Below, in pieces: positions 9,401 to 18,699 of a stretch of DNA of 64,000 bases. Position 1 is the stretch's first letter. Each line of letters starts with the position of its first letter. The position numbers and the translations under genes were made by a program. This stretch comes from Erigeron canadensis (taxonomy: Eukaryota > Streptophyta > Magnoliopsida > Asterales > Asteraceae), in contig NC_057768.1 of NCBI RefSeq assembly GCF_010389155.1, forward strand, positions 16,427,664-16,491,663. Direction: 5' to 3'. The notes under the pieces are model-generated. The model saw only the letters and a list, made by a program, of their open reading frames with translations. It had not been told where the DNA came from and did not search any database.

Positions 9401-11960
9401 GATTTCCTTTGCTGTCTTCTCTTTTAGAATGTTGAACGCAACATCCTTAGATAATGTTAGCCGAATAACTGCCTTAGCTTTCTTATCCAAAGTTGCCCAT
9501 TCGTCTGGTTTTTATAGTCTCCGGTCTTTCACCCGACAATACCATATCTAATTCCTTCTGAACTAGCAAATCCTCTACTTGCATCTTCCACCAACTCAAA
9601 TCTTTCCCATTAAACTTTTCAATCGTAATCTTCCCGTCTTCTGCCATTACACTTACTAAACGAAAAACTAATCATGAAAAAATAGCGTCTAACAACTAAC
9701 GAGAAAATAGTAAATCTGCCGCTAATTCACAAACTGAAAACCCTAATCTGCCCAAAATCAGACTTGATTCTGCCAAATCAGACTAATTCTGCCTAAGTTT
9801 TCCCAAGTTTTCCCAAATCATACCTAATTTTGGCTGTTCTGGCTGGTGGCTGTATTTGCTGGTTTTGGCCGGAACCCTAATCTGGGTGACGGCTGTGGTG
9901 GTTGGACTTGGCTGCAACTCTAATCTGGGTGACAGTTGGGTGAATGTGTGATCCGTATGCAACCTAGCTCTCATACCAATTGTAGGAATAAACTGCACAC
10001 ACACACAAACACAAGAACCAGAAAATAACAAAGAAAGGACACGAGAGATTTAACGTGGTATCTCACGCTAAACTGTGTGAACTAATCCACGGGCTGCTAC
10101 TAGAATATTTTGTTAAAGCTTTCTGTCTCTCTCTCTCTCTCTCTCCCCTGATGAGGAATTACAAGTACAGGAATATATGTATATATAATAGATAGATTAG
10201 GGTTAAAGACTTGATGCCCAAGAAAAACTGAACTGAGCCAAGTAAACTAAGAGGCTGCTTCTGCCTTAACCAATTAAGGCCTGCTGTACAGCCTTCTAAA
10301 CTAGTCTGTATTATCAAGTCTCCATAAACCCGATACCTTTATCAGTGAAAACATAACACGCTACCCGAGTAGCAAAAGGCGATGCATCTAATGCTCATGA
10401 ACTAGACCTAGACTGCTTCCTAGGCACTGCTTTTTTAAATCAAGGTTATAACAAATATTATAATCCGTAAAAGATATGCACTACCTTTCTCATTAGGAGA
10501 TGGAAGGCAATAGTTGGAAGGAGCCTCACCTTCTTTGCAGAACCCTTTTTTTTATTTTAGCTAGAACTTATATATAACTTAAAGTTTCAAATATTATCAT
10601 TTATGTAATGTGTATCAAGTCGCTGGGCTGAATGGTGACAAATCTAAACTTATAAAGCACCTATGCAGCACACTTCACAAACAAAAAAAGAAAAAAAATA
10701 GGATGCACTGGTGTGTCGAGAAAATATAATCTTATTTTGGCAATCGAAGTTGAGTCATTGTTTTCCTTTGTATCAATATCAGCTCTTACTGTCAATAATT
10801 GTGGTATTGTTTTTGATTTCTTATTCTTTTAGGCAAACCAAGATTCACAGCATAGGTGCCACACTGGTGGGTGTCGACAAGTTTGGAAATAAATACTATC
10901 AGAAACTTGAGAATACACAATATGGTGATTCCTGATCTTCGTTTATGTTAATCATCTCTTTTCTTTATTGTGACCACCGTATGTTATACCTTGCGGTTCA
11001 GCTGCATATTTTTATTAATTTTGGTTGTTCTATACTTAAAATTTCAGAATTTAGTATCTTTGTATAAAAAATCTCAATCCGGGTACTCCCCAAGTACTCT
11101 ATTAGTTCGAGTACTATTTCCAAGGTCCTCGGCCAATCCAACTCCAAATAGCAGTTTTGGCAACCTTGGCTTATACAAAATAATTCACATTAGTATTAAT
11201 TGTATAACCTTGTTGGTGTTCTTTGACTCATAGGAAGACACAGATGGGTGGAATATGCTTCCAAGGACCGTTACAATGCTTCTCAGGTCCCACCCGAATG
11301 GCATGGCTGGCTGCATTTCATTACTGATCACACAGGAGATGAGGTACGTTATTCAAACCACAAGACCCTTATTTTCTCCCTTCATGTCAGCATGTAGGTC
11401 ATTTTAGGTTCATTTTGTACTGTTAGCGTTTTTTTTTTCTCTACACTAATTCTAGCAATTAAATACTGTGTTCGATAAGAATACTAATTTTTCTATCTAT
11501 GAAGAAAATTTTGTGATACTGGAAATTACTATATCTTTAACGTGATTGTCATTGATGCACAAACCTATAGGTACTTTGATAACTCCAATGGGGCAATGGA
11601 TAAATTTGGTAAGATAAAAAAAAGTAAAGTTTTAATGACAAGGGTATTTTGGTTTTTGTAATCGCTATCTGATACCTTAAATACAATACAAAAAGGTCAA
11701 AAAGGTTATGGCCAGTTTCAACATCTAGAAAGGTACCAGCCCATTTTGTCTCCTTTTAATGCTTAGCGCTGAATGACATTTGAAGTTTTTGTTTGAGGTA
11801 GCTTCTAATGCTTAAACCCAAGAGGTATGGATTGGATCACAAGGAGAACTTCTCAGGAGAAGGTGACGAATACATCTACCATTCCAAGGGACACACACTG
11901 CACCCTGGCCAGAGAGATTGGACCAGGTATCAGTCTTGGCAACCCACCAAGACCCAATAA
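3479..11960 (+). CDS. NDUFA12: NADH dehydrogenase (ubiquinone) 1 alpha subcomplex subunit 12, five exons
   Basis: Accessory subunit (B17.2 type) of mitochondrial respiratory complex I. Exons: 3479-3570, 4685-4711, 10833-10924, 11234-11343 and 11802-11960. All introns are GT-AG and all phases join. The sum is 480 nt, giving 159 residues plus TAA, which matches my memory of the Arabidopsis protein's length. Exon 1 gives MASSVVKNVVNSIREMG. Exon 3 carries the family signature IGATLVGVDKFGNKYYQ. Exon 4 carries RHRWVEYASKDRYNASQVP and the WHGWLHF block. Exon 5 ends in SWQPTKTQ. The start is the only ATG giving the family N-terminus. Intron 2 is about 6.1 kb because of nested transposons. No frameshift or stop was seen, so the gene is probably functional if intron 2 is spliced. 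Confidence 0.95.
3801..3975. mobile_element. MITE in NDUFA12 intron 1
   Basis: Terminal inverted repeats GTGGGTGTTTTCATTAGC and the mirror of GTGTATTCGGATTAGC, with 'agcttatcgg/tcgataagct' inside. It is flanked by TAA on both sides (3798-3800, 3976-3978), the 3-bp duplication expected for Tourist/Harbinger elements. There is no ORF. Confidence 0.55.
4813..5897. mobile_element. Non-autonomous hAT element in NDUFA12 intron 2
   Basis: The ends are TAGGGATGTGCACGGG on the left and the reverse complement of TAGGGATGAGTAAAAG on the right. An 8-bp target-site duplication, CTGTAATG, lies at 4805-4812 and 5898-5905. Subterminal regions are rich in 'gacccg/cgggtc' motifs (4835-4975 and 5735-5880). The interior holds no transposase. 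TIR form and 8-bp TSD assign it to the hAT superfamily. Confidence 0.85.
5898..6755. other. NDUFA12 intron 2 sequence, no further element recognised
   Basis: Intronic AT-rich sequence between the hAT element and the split MITE-like repeat. The ORF at 5954-6205 (-) has no motif. Confidence 0.5.
6756..7040. mobile_element. Left part of a TIR element split by the copia insertion
   Basis: Begins CTTGGTTTTAAAAGGCA and contains 'aggcactctgaggcgataagg'-type sequence. The right part at 10336-10447 ends 'aggcactgcttttttaaatcaagg', an imperfect mirror of this start. The copia element with TSD CCTTT sits between the two parts, so this was an older MITE-like insertion. The superfamily is not determined. 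Confidence 0.4.
7041..7375 (-). repeat. 3' LTR of intronic copia
   Basis: Runs TGTTAGGAATAAACTGC to ctccataaacccaaca and matches 9981-10335 over its length, with differences in the microsatellite and 'tctctctc' portions. Begins TG and ends CA. Confidence 0.85.
7503..9647 (-). pseudogene. gag and protease/pre-integrase remnant of the intronic copia
   Basis: The minus-strand start at 9645-9647 gives MAEDGKITIEKFNGKD, a copia gag N-terminus. Downstream, 8293-8334 encodes a CCHC zinc knuckle (C-x2-C-x4-H-x4-C, read CWKCKKVGHFRNQC). Then come an ATFHATHDS segment near 8190, in the place of the protease region, and a pre-integrase segment (8045-7821, SLKKSLISVGQLDDSGHEV). The last ORF (7769-7503) has no domain I know. 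Frames are broken at several points and a solo LTR lies inside gag (8714-9381), so no full protein can be made. Confidence 0.7.
8714..9381. mobile_element. Solo LTR nested in the copia gag
   Basis: A 668-bp unit beginning TGTTAGGATTCG and ending catattccaaca, flanked by a perfect 5-bp duplication TATTA (8709-8713 and 9382-9386). The interior is AT-rich without ORF. Single-LTR structure with TSD indicates LTR-LTR recombination after a full insertion. Confidence 0.8.
9967..9978 (-). other. Primer-binding site of intronic copia
   Basis: Minus strand reads TGGTATGAGAGC, one mismatch from the TGGTATCAGAGC that pairs with initiator-methionine tRNA. It sits 2 bp inside the LTR at 9981. Confidence 0.75.
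9981..10335 (-). repeat. 5' LTR of intronic copia
   Basis: Copy of the LTR at 7041-7375. It is longer through an expanded CT run near 10128-10145 and a TA run near 10175. The end nearest 10335 reads 'cccgata' instead of 'cccaaca'. Confidence 0.85.
10336..10447. mobile_element. Right part of the TIR element split by the copia insertion
   Basis: Continuation of the element that starts at 6756, resuming with the duplicated CCTTT and ending near 10447 in 'tttttaaatcaagg'. Confidence 0.4.
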
Positions 11961-12435
11961 GTTCTTTGTTTGAACCAACATTTCGGTGGGTTATAAAAAT
12001 TGGTGTGCAATGCCCCCATATATTTACCCATCAATAAGCTTGTTTGACTGGCTAAACAATGTAAGACCGGTAAATTTAAGGTCATGTTATTTCTTTGTTT
12101 CATGTTTAAATAAGGTCATGGTCGCAGGTCACCTTCCTCCAAAATTTGTATTTGTAACTTGTTCCTTTCTTGTTGTAATGTTGAAATGATTCGATATATA
12201 AAATATAGTGCTTGCTCTGCCTTTTTGCATTGCATGGTATATTTGTGGATTGAATTAAGGTGATAAACTAAGCATCTGATTTTACCATGACCCAACTACG
12301 TAGATCGCGCTGGGACTCGTTAGGGAAATAATGTGTTCTGTTAACAAAGGGAACATCATTTGCCTTCTGACCCAGCTAAGTAAACAAAGCAACATATAAT
12401 TTTTTGGTTATGGTAATGTATAAATAATTTCTATA
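11961..12435. other. NDUFA12 3' flank
   Basis: Probable 3' UTR followed by spacer. No clear poly(A) signal could be singled out. The ORF at 11986-12189 is not conserved-looking. Confidence 0.45.
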
Positions 12436-12880
12436 TCTATACTATCTTATATAATTTGCTCTTTTTGAAAATTTCAATTCATAATTTGAAATACCTAAAA
12501 TATCCTTCTTCTTTATTTACTACGAGTAATTTAAACATCCTTAGCTAATATACTTATAATAACCTTAAATCCCAACCGCTTATTTTTCTTCTCTCTAATT
12601 TCAACGACTTATTTTTTTTTCTTTCCTCCATAAATCATTTTATTTATCTAATAAATTCAAAATCTTTTATCTCAAAAACCATATATCGATAAATTATAAA
12701 AATTTTATGGGTGTTCATAAAATTTTATGTTCTTTCGTTAGATATGTCATTCGATATACTTTCGACGAATTTTTAAATGCGAGGGCGGAGCCCGTACGGA
12801 TAAAACATTTGGCTATCAAACTCTATGACTTATCACCCTTGTCATCTCACGGCCGCAATACGCGGACACTTTCCCTCCGT
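12436..12880 (+). mobile_element. Possible degenerate Helitron relic
   Basis: The left end TCTATACTATCTTATATAA resembles plant Helitron 5' ends. Near the right end there is a short GC-rich hairpin (ccgc-aatac-gcgg at 12853-12864) followed by 'acactttccctcc', where a Helitron would end in CTRR. The exact CTRR is not present and there is no ORF, so the call is tentative. Confidence 0.4.
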
Positions 12881-13164
12881 TCTCAAAGCATAACAGTTAA
12901 TTGTGTGCTAGATGCACGTCCCAAAAATAGAGAATTGTGTCTAGGTAGCACGATGGAGAATTGTATCTAGGTAGCACAATGGTTTCAAAATACACAGCAA
13001 AACATACTCAAATACATATAATGTAGAAATGAAGTCCTGCAAGAAAACAGAATTGAAGATAAAGAGTAATTGGATCGCCTTCATGTGAAACTGGAATTGG
13101 TGTTATTACTACTGCAACAACGCCTTACTTCTAGCACAGAGAGGCTGCTTTTGGGCTGGTGTGC
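12881..13164. other. Spacer between the convergent NDUFA12 and NLR genes
   Basis: Contains a short tandem duplication ('gagaattgtgtctaggtagcac' type, 12930-12980) and the NLR 3' UTR. Confidence 0.45.
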
Positions 13165-15852
13165 CTATTCTTGAGGATATATTAGCAGCTTAAAGCCATT
13201 ACTTTTCATGTGTGGTTGTGGTGGTGGTTGTCGATGCTTTTGTTGTTTAATTAACCGAGCAGAATCAATAGCAGAAGGTGTGTGATACAGCTCCATAGTC
13301 TGCAAAGCAGATACCTCTGCCAAACCATGAGGAATAGCCAACAATTTATCGCATTGCTCGATTACGACACGTTCTAGTCTAGGAAAGTGGTGACCCGAGG
13401 CCTTCCAATGCACCAAATCCGTTTTGCCAATTTGCAAAACTTTAAGCAAACGAAACCCCCCATCAAGGGACTCCCATTCAGGTCCTTTAAATGCAAACAC
13501 TTTTAACTTTAGCACTTCCAGATTTGGCAACATGCCTATTGTAGACATATGTTGCCAATCCAATAAGGTATCTGATAAAGTCAACTTGTTCAAATGGGGT
13601 GGAAACTTATATGATGGGGGAAGACTACGTAACTTACCTTCAGATGGCGGCTGTGGGAATGTGTCATTTAGTAACTTCAATTTCTCGAGGTTATCAAGCT
13701 TAGCAAGATTGTCAAACAAACTGGAACCTTTTCTTTCTTCCATAAGAATCGCAAGTTTGCCACGAATCCCAAGCTTTTTAAGATTAGGAGTTCTAGCTAG
13801 GATATTCTCTGTGCAACTATCGGGCGAAATGGTAGATATGGTTTGTATGTTTCTTTGTACAAACGGATCTTCATTATCCATTCGTGTTTTGGCTCGTGGC
13901 CCGTGTAATTGACTTGACCCGTTGGTATGTAGATGTCTAAATTGCGACATTTTCCATATATCTACTTGAATATCAAGGTCACGCGATGTTGTTTCCACAA
14001 TTAATGATTGTAGACTCCATAACTTGGAAATCGATGGTGGAAGAACCTTAAAGTTTCCAAAGAGAGCAATGTATCTTAAATGGACCAACTGTGTGATTTC
14101 AACCGGGAAACGGGAGATATTGATGGATCTCATATCTAAAACCCGAACTAACTTAAAAGATTCATGAATGAAAGAAGTGTGTTCTCGAGATAATTCCCTT
14201 TCTTCCACGGGAAAACACAAGAAAGAACGAACATGTGGACCATACGGTTTAGAGTGGATGAAGTTCATGACATGTGAATGAACACAAAGACGACGGTGAT
14301 AATTATAATTTCCAGATGAGATGGAAGAATTTGGATCTTGTATTTGCATGTTCCCTTTAATCACTTGTAAAAACTTCTCTTCTGCTGCTTCTCGTAAGCA
14401 CAGATCGCGCAGCATATCATGTACACGACATGTTTTAATCCTTCCATTTGATCTCTTTTTGTCGACTAATATCAGATTCCGTTCAACCAGATCTTCCAAG
14501 TACTCCTCTGCTAAATCTTCTAAGCAATCTTGACCTTTCTGCTGTATGAACCCTTCTGCCACCCATAACATAATCAATTTCCAAACAGGTATTGGAAAGT
14601 CTTCAGGAAAAGCACCAAAATAAATGAAACAAACTTTCAAATGATCAGGCAAATGATTGTAACTTAGTGCCAAAACATCCATGCATTGCTTTGGATCTTT
14701 TGCAACATACGAACCGACACTTTCTGCAACTCTCTTCCACAAATCACGCGTTTTATCTTTCTTCAAAAGAATTCCAGCAATAACTACTATAGCAAGCGGC
14801 AATCCACCACATTTTCTAGCGATTGTTTCACCAAATTCAACCAGCTCAGATGGACAACAGTTTCTCCTGAAAACCTTCAAAGAAAGTAGCTTCCAGCTTT
14901 CATCTTCTGTTAAAAACTTCAATCTATGAGCCTCACTATCAGGGTTCGCGAGACTAGCCACATCAGCATGACGGGTAGTTAGTAGTATTCTACTTCCACA
15001 ATCTTGCTTTGGAAAAGCCATCTGCAGATCATTCCATGCATCACGCGTCCATACGTCATCCAGTACAATTAAATATCTTCGACCATTTAATTGTTTGCAT
15101 ATTTCTTCAATAAGCATGTCTTCATTTAGTTTATAAGTTTGATCAGATGGCAGGATTAACGAACTCAAAATGGTTAAAAGTACCTCCTTTCGGTTGTATT
15201 CTTGAGAAACATACACCCATGCACGAACAAAGAAGTGGAATTCGATGGTTGGATCACAGTAAACCTTTTTAGCAAGAGTTGTTTTGCCAAGTCCACCCAT
15301 ACCAACAACAGAGACAACTTCTAGTGACTTGAAGATATTAGTGAGCCGACTCACTATTTCTTTTGCTTCTTCATCAAAGCCAACAACATTATCTTCTTCA
15401 ACCACAGGTTTTCTTCTTTTTGATGAAGGTCTATTTGACGATTCACCAGTATAAAGAGCTTCAATACCAAACCTCTTGTTATCATAAATCTCCTTCACTT
15501 TTGTCTTGATGGATTCGATATCTTTAGCTACAGATCGAAGTTTTGCTGGATACTCAAATACATGGGCGATTTTCTTTAAAGTGCTTCTTTCTCTTTGCAA
15601 TGTTGCATTAACTACAAATGTGTCGATAGTGTCTTCTGCTTCGTACGCTACATCTCTTATTTGTCTGACTAACTCGCGTACATATTCATATTCAGATCGT
15701 TTCTCTTTTGAATCTTTAAGAAATGCTTTCATCAAACTGAGCTCTTTGTAAAGTGATTCGACTTGGTCCTTTACCCCGAAAACTAAATCAGAGTTGTAGA
15801 GAAGTAGTTGCTTGAGATTGTCCAAGAGAAATTCAACCACCGCATCAGCCAT
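13165..15852 (-). CDS. CC-NB-LRR disease resistance protein, single exon
   Basis: Intracellular immune receptor of the CNL class, which detects pathogen effectors. The ORF is 895 residues with no interruption. Residues 1-80 form an Rx-type coiled-coil domain with an EDVID-like segment (RDVAYEAEDTIDTF, about 66-79). The NB-ARC domain starts near 155: P-loop GMGGLGKTT (184-192), kinase-2 LIVLDDVW (261-268), LTTR (291-294), GLPLA (350-354) and VHDML as the MHD motif (477-481). The leucine-rich region runs from about 560 to 870. Length and order suit RPP13/R1-like proteins. The start is the first ATG, giving MADAVVEFLL. A TATAAATA box lies about 25-30 bp upstream, and a copia element begins 94 bp upstream. 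Ligand and family orthologue are unknown. Confidence 0.93.
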   Translation of the reverse strand: MADAVVEFLLDNLKQLLLYNSDLVFGVKDQVESLYKELSLMKAFLKDSKEKRSEYEYVRELVRQIRDVAYEAEDTIDTFVVNATLQRERSTLKKIAHVFEYPAKLRSVAKDIESIKTKVKEIYDNKRFGIEALYTGESSNRPSSKRRKPVVEEDNVVGFDEEAKEIVSRLTNIFKSLEVVSVVGMGGLGKTTLAKKVYCDPTIEFHFFVRAWVYVSQEYNRKEVLLTILSSLILPSDQTYKLNEDMLIEEICKQLNGRRYLIVLDDVWTRDAWNDLQMAFPKQDCGSRILLTTRHADVASLANPDSEAHRLKFLTEDESWKLLSLKVFRRNCCPSELVEFGETIARKCGGLPLAIVVIAGILLKKDKTRDLWKRVAESVGSYVAKDPKQCMDVLALSYNHLPDHLKVCFIYFGAFPEDFPIPVWKLIMLWVAEGFIQQKGQDCLEDLAEEYLEDLVERNLILVDKKRSNGRIKTCRVHDMLRDLCLREAAEEKFLQVIKGNMQIQDPNSSISSGNYNYHRRLCVHSHVMNFIHSKPYGPHVRSFLCFPVEERELSREHTSFIHESFKLVRVLDMRSINISRFPVEITQLVHLRYIALFGNFKVLPPSISKLWSLQSLIVETTSRDLDIQVDIWKMSQFRHLHTNGSSQLHGPRAKTRMDNEDPFVQRNIQTISTISPDSCTENILARTPNLKKLGIRGKLAILMEERKGSSLFDNLAKLDNLEKLKLLNDTFPQPPSEGKLRSLPPSYKFPPHLNKLTLSDTLLDWQHMSTIGMLPNLEVLKLKVFAFKGPEWESLDGGFRLLKVLQIGKTDLVHWKASGHHFPRLERVVIEQCDKLLAIPHGLAEVSALQTMELYHTPSAIDSARLIKQQKHRQPPPQPHMKSNGFKLLIYPQE

Positions 15853-15946
15853 TTTAGATACCTGACGTACTATAAATAACTATTTATATTCTGATCATTA
15901 TCACTGAACTTCTTGAAAATTCAATTTAGCATTGACCTGCAATAGT
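15853..15946 (-). promoter_or_regulatory. Remaining NLR 5' leader/proximal promoter
   Basis: The 94 bp between the NLR ATG and the copia LTR include AATATAAATAGTTA on the minus strand (about 15877-15890), a possible TATA box. There is also a 'ACGTCAG|GT' context that could instead be a splice acceptor of a leader intron. Which of these is used cannot be told from sequence. Confidence 0.35.
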
Positions 15947-16152
15947 TGTTAGAAATAAAGATTAAATACAAGAAATCATCATTTCCCTACATAAAAGATT
16001 TCGACTTAGCCAACACTCCAAAGATCAAGCCGGTTCATTACTATGATTTTGTTTCCTTTTTTTAGCTCATTGATTTCATGTATAAATAGGGGCCTTGATC
16101 ATCATCACATTATCAATAAAAAGTAATTTTCTCTAATTCATTCTCGTTTTCA
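15947..16152 (+). repeat. 5' LTR of copia-A, with TATA box
   Basis: 206 bp, TGTTAGAAATAAAG to ctcgttttca. Contains tataaata at 16081-16088, the likely retroelement promoter. It nearly matches the 3' LTR apart from a 'ggatcag' insertion, a 'ttaagttgtaaa' block and single changes. Confidence 0.88.
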
Positions 16153-16165
16153 TGGCATCAGAGCC
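16153..16165 (+). other. Primer-binding site of copia-A
   Basis: TGGCATCAGAGCC directly follows the 5' LTR. It is one base from the usual TGGTATCAGAGC pairing with initiator-Met tRNA. Confidence 0.8.
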
Positions 16166-16232
16166 GTTAATTCGATTCTCATCATTTACCCAATAAACAA
16201 CCATTCAACTCACAAACCATCGAGCAGTCACC

Positions 16233-17100
16233 ATGGCCGAAGCCGGCGACCAATGCTCGGGTTCCGAGTCATTTCTTAACAGCATCAAAACCCAAGCCAC
16301 CATGGAATATTATTCCGGCGACTGGGGTAAACAACCACAACAGTCAAATCGATCAAACAAAACCATTAAACTTACCGCTGGAACTCCTGACGAGTATAAC
16401 AGAGAAAAAATTATGACCGCAGATGAAAAATCTCACCTAAAGTGTGATGAATGTGAGATGGAAGGACGCACGCATAAACAGTGCATCCATCTCGATGGCA
16501 ATCCCGAGTGGTGGACGGATGTTCACAAAAAGGGTATAAAAAATCCAAATTCGGAGAAGGAGAAGAAAGGATCTCTTACCGGCCAAACAAGCACGAACCA
16601 AACAAGCACGAACCAAACAAGCAAGGCAATAGATCCGAAAGGCTTGTGGCGGCTGGAAATCAAGGTGAAAAAGCAATTATATTTTCTCGATCAGGTATGG
16701 CGAATAAGATGGTTGTCACTAGTGGTAGGTATATTGCAAAAGAATGGTCGAATGAAAAAAGGGGATATGTTGTTAGGCTATACGGAGTGGGGCGGATCTC
16801 CCCCATTTCGCCCAAAAACTTGCCTGGAACACCACCCCCCTCATCCAATTGCGCCCCTTGCCCCCTCCAGGCGGGGAATATATTTCGCCCAAAAATTTCT
16901 TTATGGGTGTGCCTTGTTTTTCCTGTGGCCAATCAAAAGGCTAAATTTGCCCCCATTTCGCCCACTACACCACCTCCCTCTTTTTTTAACATATTCTTGA
17001 TGATGACATGGCGCCACATGGCGGATATGGCTAAATATGCCCCACTCCGGATAGTCTTAGTTCTTTTAATAATGAACTACATGATATGAATTGTTTGGTT
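16233..17100 (+). pseudogene. Internally deleted copia-A gag
   Basis: The start at 16233 gives MAEAGDQCSGSESFL. After about 65 residues it reaches a zinc-knuckle-like segment (KCDECEMEGRTHKQC) followed by GNPEWW, a pairing usual at the end of copia gag. The large central capsid-like part of a normal copia gag is missing. A Tourist-like MITE at 16776-17056 then disrupts the frame. Confidence 0.65.
16776..17056. mobile_element. Tourist-like MITE inside copia-A
   Basis: Terminal inverted repeats GGCTATACGGAGTGGGGC and, mirrored, GACTATCCGGAGTGGGGC, flanked by a 3-bp TTA duplication (16773-16775, 17057-17059). 281 bp, GC-richer than its host ('gccccc', 'tttcgccc'), no ORF. TIR and TSD type place it with PIF/Harbinger-derived MITEs. 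Confidence 0.8.
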
Positions 17101-17179
17101 TTTAAAAGACTGCGTAGTGATATGCAGAGGCCACATGGTCTTTAATTATTAAAGGAGCCAGAGTGTACAAATTTATCAG

Positions 17180-18548
17180 GTGGAGTTGCAAATGTAGCCG
17201 AAAACCAATTTAACATTAATCGGTCTTGGATATTTGATTGTGGTAGCTACCGACCCAATAACGTATGATTTTGATGATTTTTCTAAAATATCCAAACCCA
17301 GAAAAACCTACATCAAAGCAGTAAATAAAGGGAAAATGGATGTCAAAACTGGAGGAACAATAAAAATTTCTCTTAATATTAAACTTTCTAATTGTCTCTA
17401 TGTTCCATCTTTGTCACATAAACTTTTGTTAATAAGCCATGTGACAAAAGAACTCAATTGCTCCGTACTCATGCATCCAACCTTTTGTATCTTACAGGAT
17501 ATCAGGACAGGACAGGACAAGACATATCATTGGGCGTGGCACTGAAAGAGTAGGACTGTATTATATTGATGAAGTAACTCAAAGTGGAAACGTGATACAG
17601 GTTCATGGAACAAGTGAAAGAGAAGCATGGTTGTGACATAGATGACTTGGACATCCTTCTCGTAGTTATTTACACATCTTCGTTTCCTGATCTTTTTCCT
17701 TCCAATAAACCAATTTCTTGTAAAACTTGCATTTTAGCTAAAAGCCATAGACAAACCTTTAAACCTAGTAATACTAGAGTCAAAACACCTTTTTCATTAA
17801 TTCACTTAGATGTATGGGGCCCGGCTCCTGTATAGGAGGTCAAAATTTCTGGTATTATGTGATATTTGTTGATGATTGCACCCGCATGGTTCAAAACCAA
17901 TTTCAAGAATCTATCAAAATTGTGAGGTCCGACAATGGTGGAGAATATATAAACTCACAAATGAACCTGTTTTTCCAATCCAAGGGTATAATTCATCAAA
18001 CCACATGCCCTCATACCCCGGAACAAAACGGTGTTGTTGAACGAAAAAATAGACTTTTATTAGAAATGACTAGAGCTTTAATAATCGAGTCTTGTGTTCC
18101 CAAACTGTTCTGGCCTGAAGCTCTAGCCACTGCCACTTACCTAATTAATCGGCTTCCTACAAAAATCCTGAACATGAAAACCCCATTAGAAACCTTCACT
18201 GAATACCATACTCCTGCACAAGCTCTTACTCTTCAACCCAAAATTTTTGGATGTACAGTGTTTGTTCATATTCCAAAATCATATCGAAATAAACTAGATC
18301 CATGTGCTGAGAAATGTGTTTTTGTGGGATATGGAGTCACTCAAAAGGGGTATAGATGTTATAATCCGAAAACTCAGCACATGTTTACCACAATGAATTG
18401 TGATTTTCTCGAAACCAGCTATTGTTACTCTTCACAACAAAATGGTCCGGGGGAGGAACAATGTGACACATTGAGTTGGCTTAGTTATAACTTTGAAGTT
18501 AGTAAAAATACCAAATTTGATTCTAAAGATACCGTGGTTGACTCTTAA
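17180..18548 (+). pseudogene. copia-A protease/integrase remnant
   Basis: A WIFDCGS segment near 17228 is the degraded protease site, followed by a pre-integrase stretch (LSNCLYVPSLSHKLL) and a 'HRxLGHPS' zinc-binding remnant near 17635. Integrase: LDVWGPAP (17806-17829), DDCTRM, then SDNGGEY (about 17930) and HTPEQNGVVERKNR (about 18012-18053). About 25 residues normally lying between DDxxR and the QF(x)nSDNG segment are absent. Frame changes occur near 17245, 17540, 17640 and 17815. Confidence 0.75.
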
Positions 18549-18699
18549 GAACAACCCTCTCAGACTCGAGAACAGTCCTCCCAGCCTCCGAATTACAGTG
18601 CCACCGAAAATATTGTCCCAAACCTGATGTCTGAGGTAAGCAATTCTCCACTGAGTAGTTCTCTTGATGTTTCAAATGAAAGTGTACCATATTCCACGA

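Larger units (their letters stand above)
7041..10335 (-). mobile_element. Non-autonomous Ty1/copia element in NDUFA12 intron 2
   Basis: Two LTRs (7041-7375 and 9981-10335) are flanked by a 5-bp duplication CCTTT (7036-7040, 10336-10340). Read on the minus strand, the 5' LTR is followed by an initiator-Met primer-binding site, then gag and a protease/pre-integrase stretch. Integrase, reverse transcriptase and RNase H are absent: the interior is about 2.6 kb, 668 bp of which is a later solo LTR. It would depend on a relative for mobility. It is antisense to NDUFA12, so host transcription crosses it backwards. Confidence 0.85.

Noticed and set aside
13424..13912. 162-codon ORF on the + strand
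   Set aside because: It lies wholly antisense within the NLR leucine-rich region. No motif; a frame shadow.
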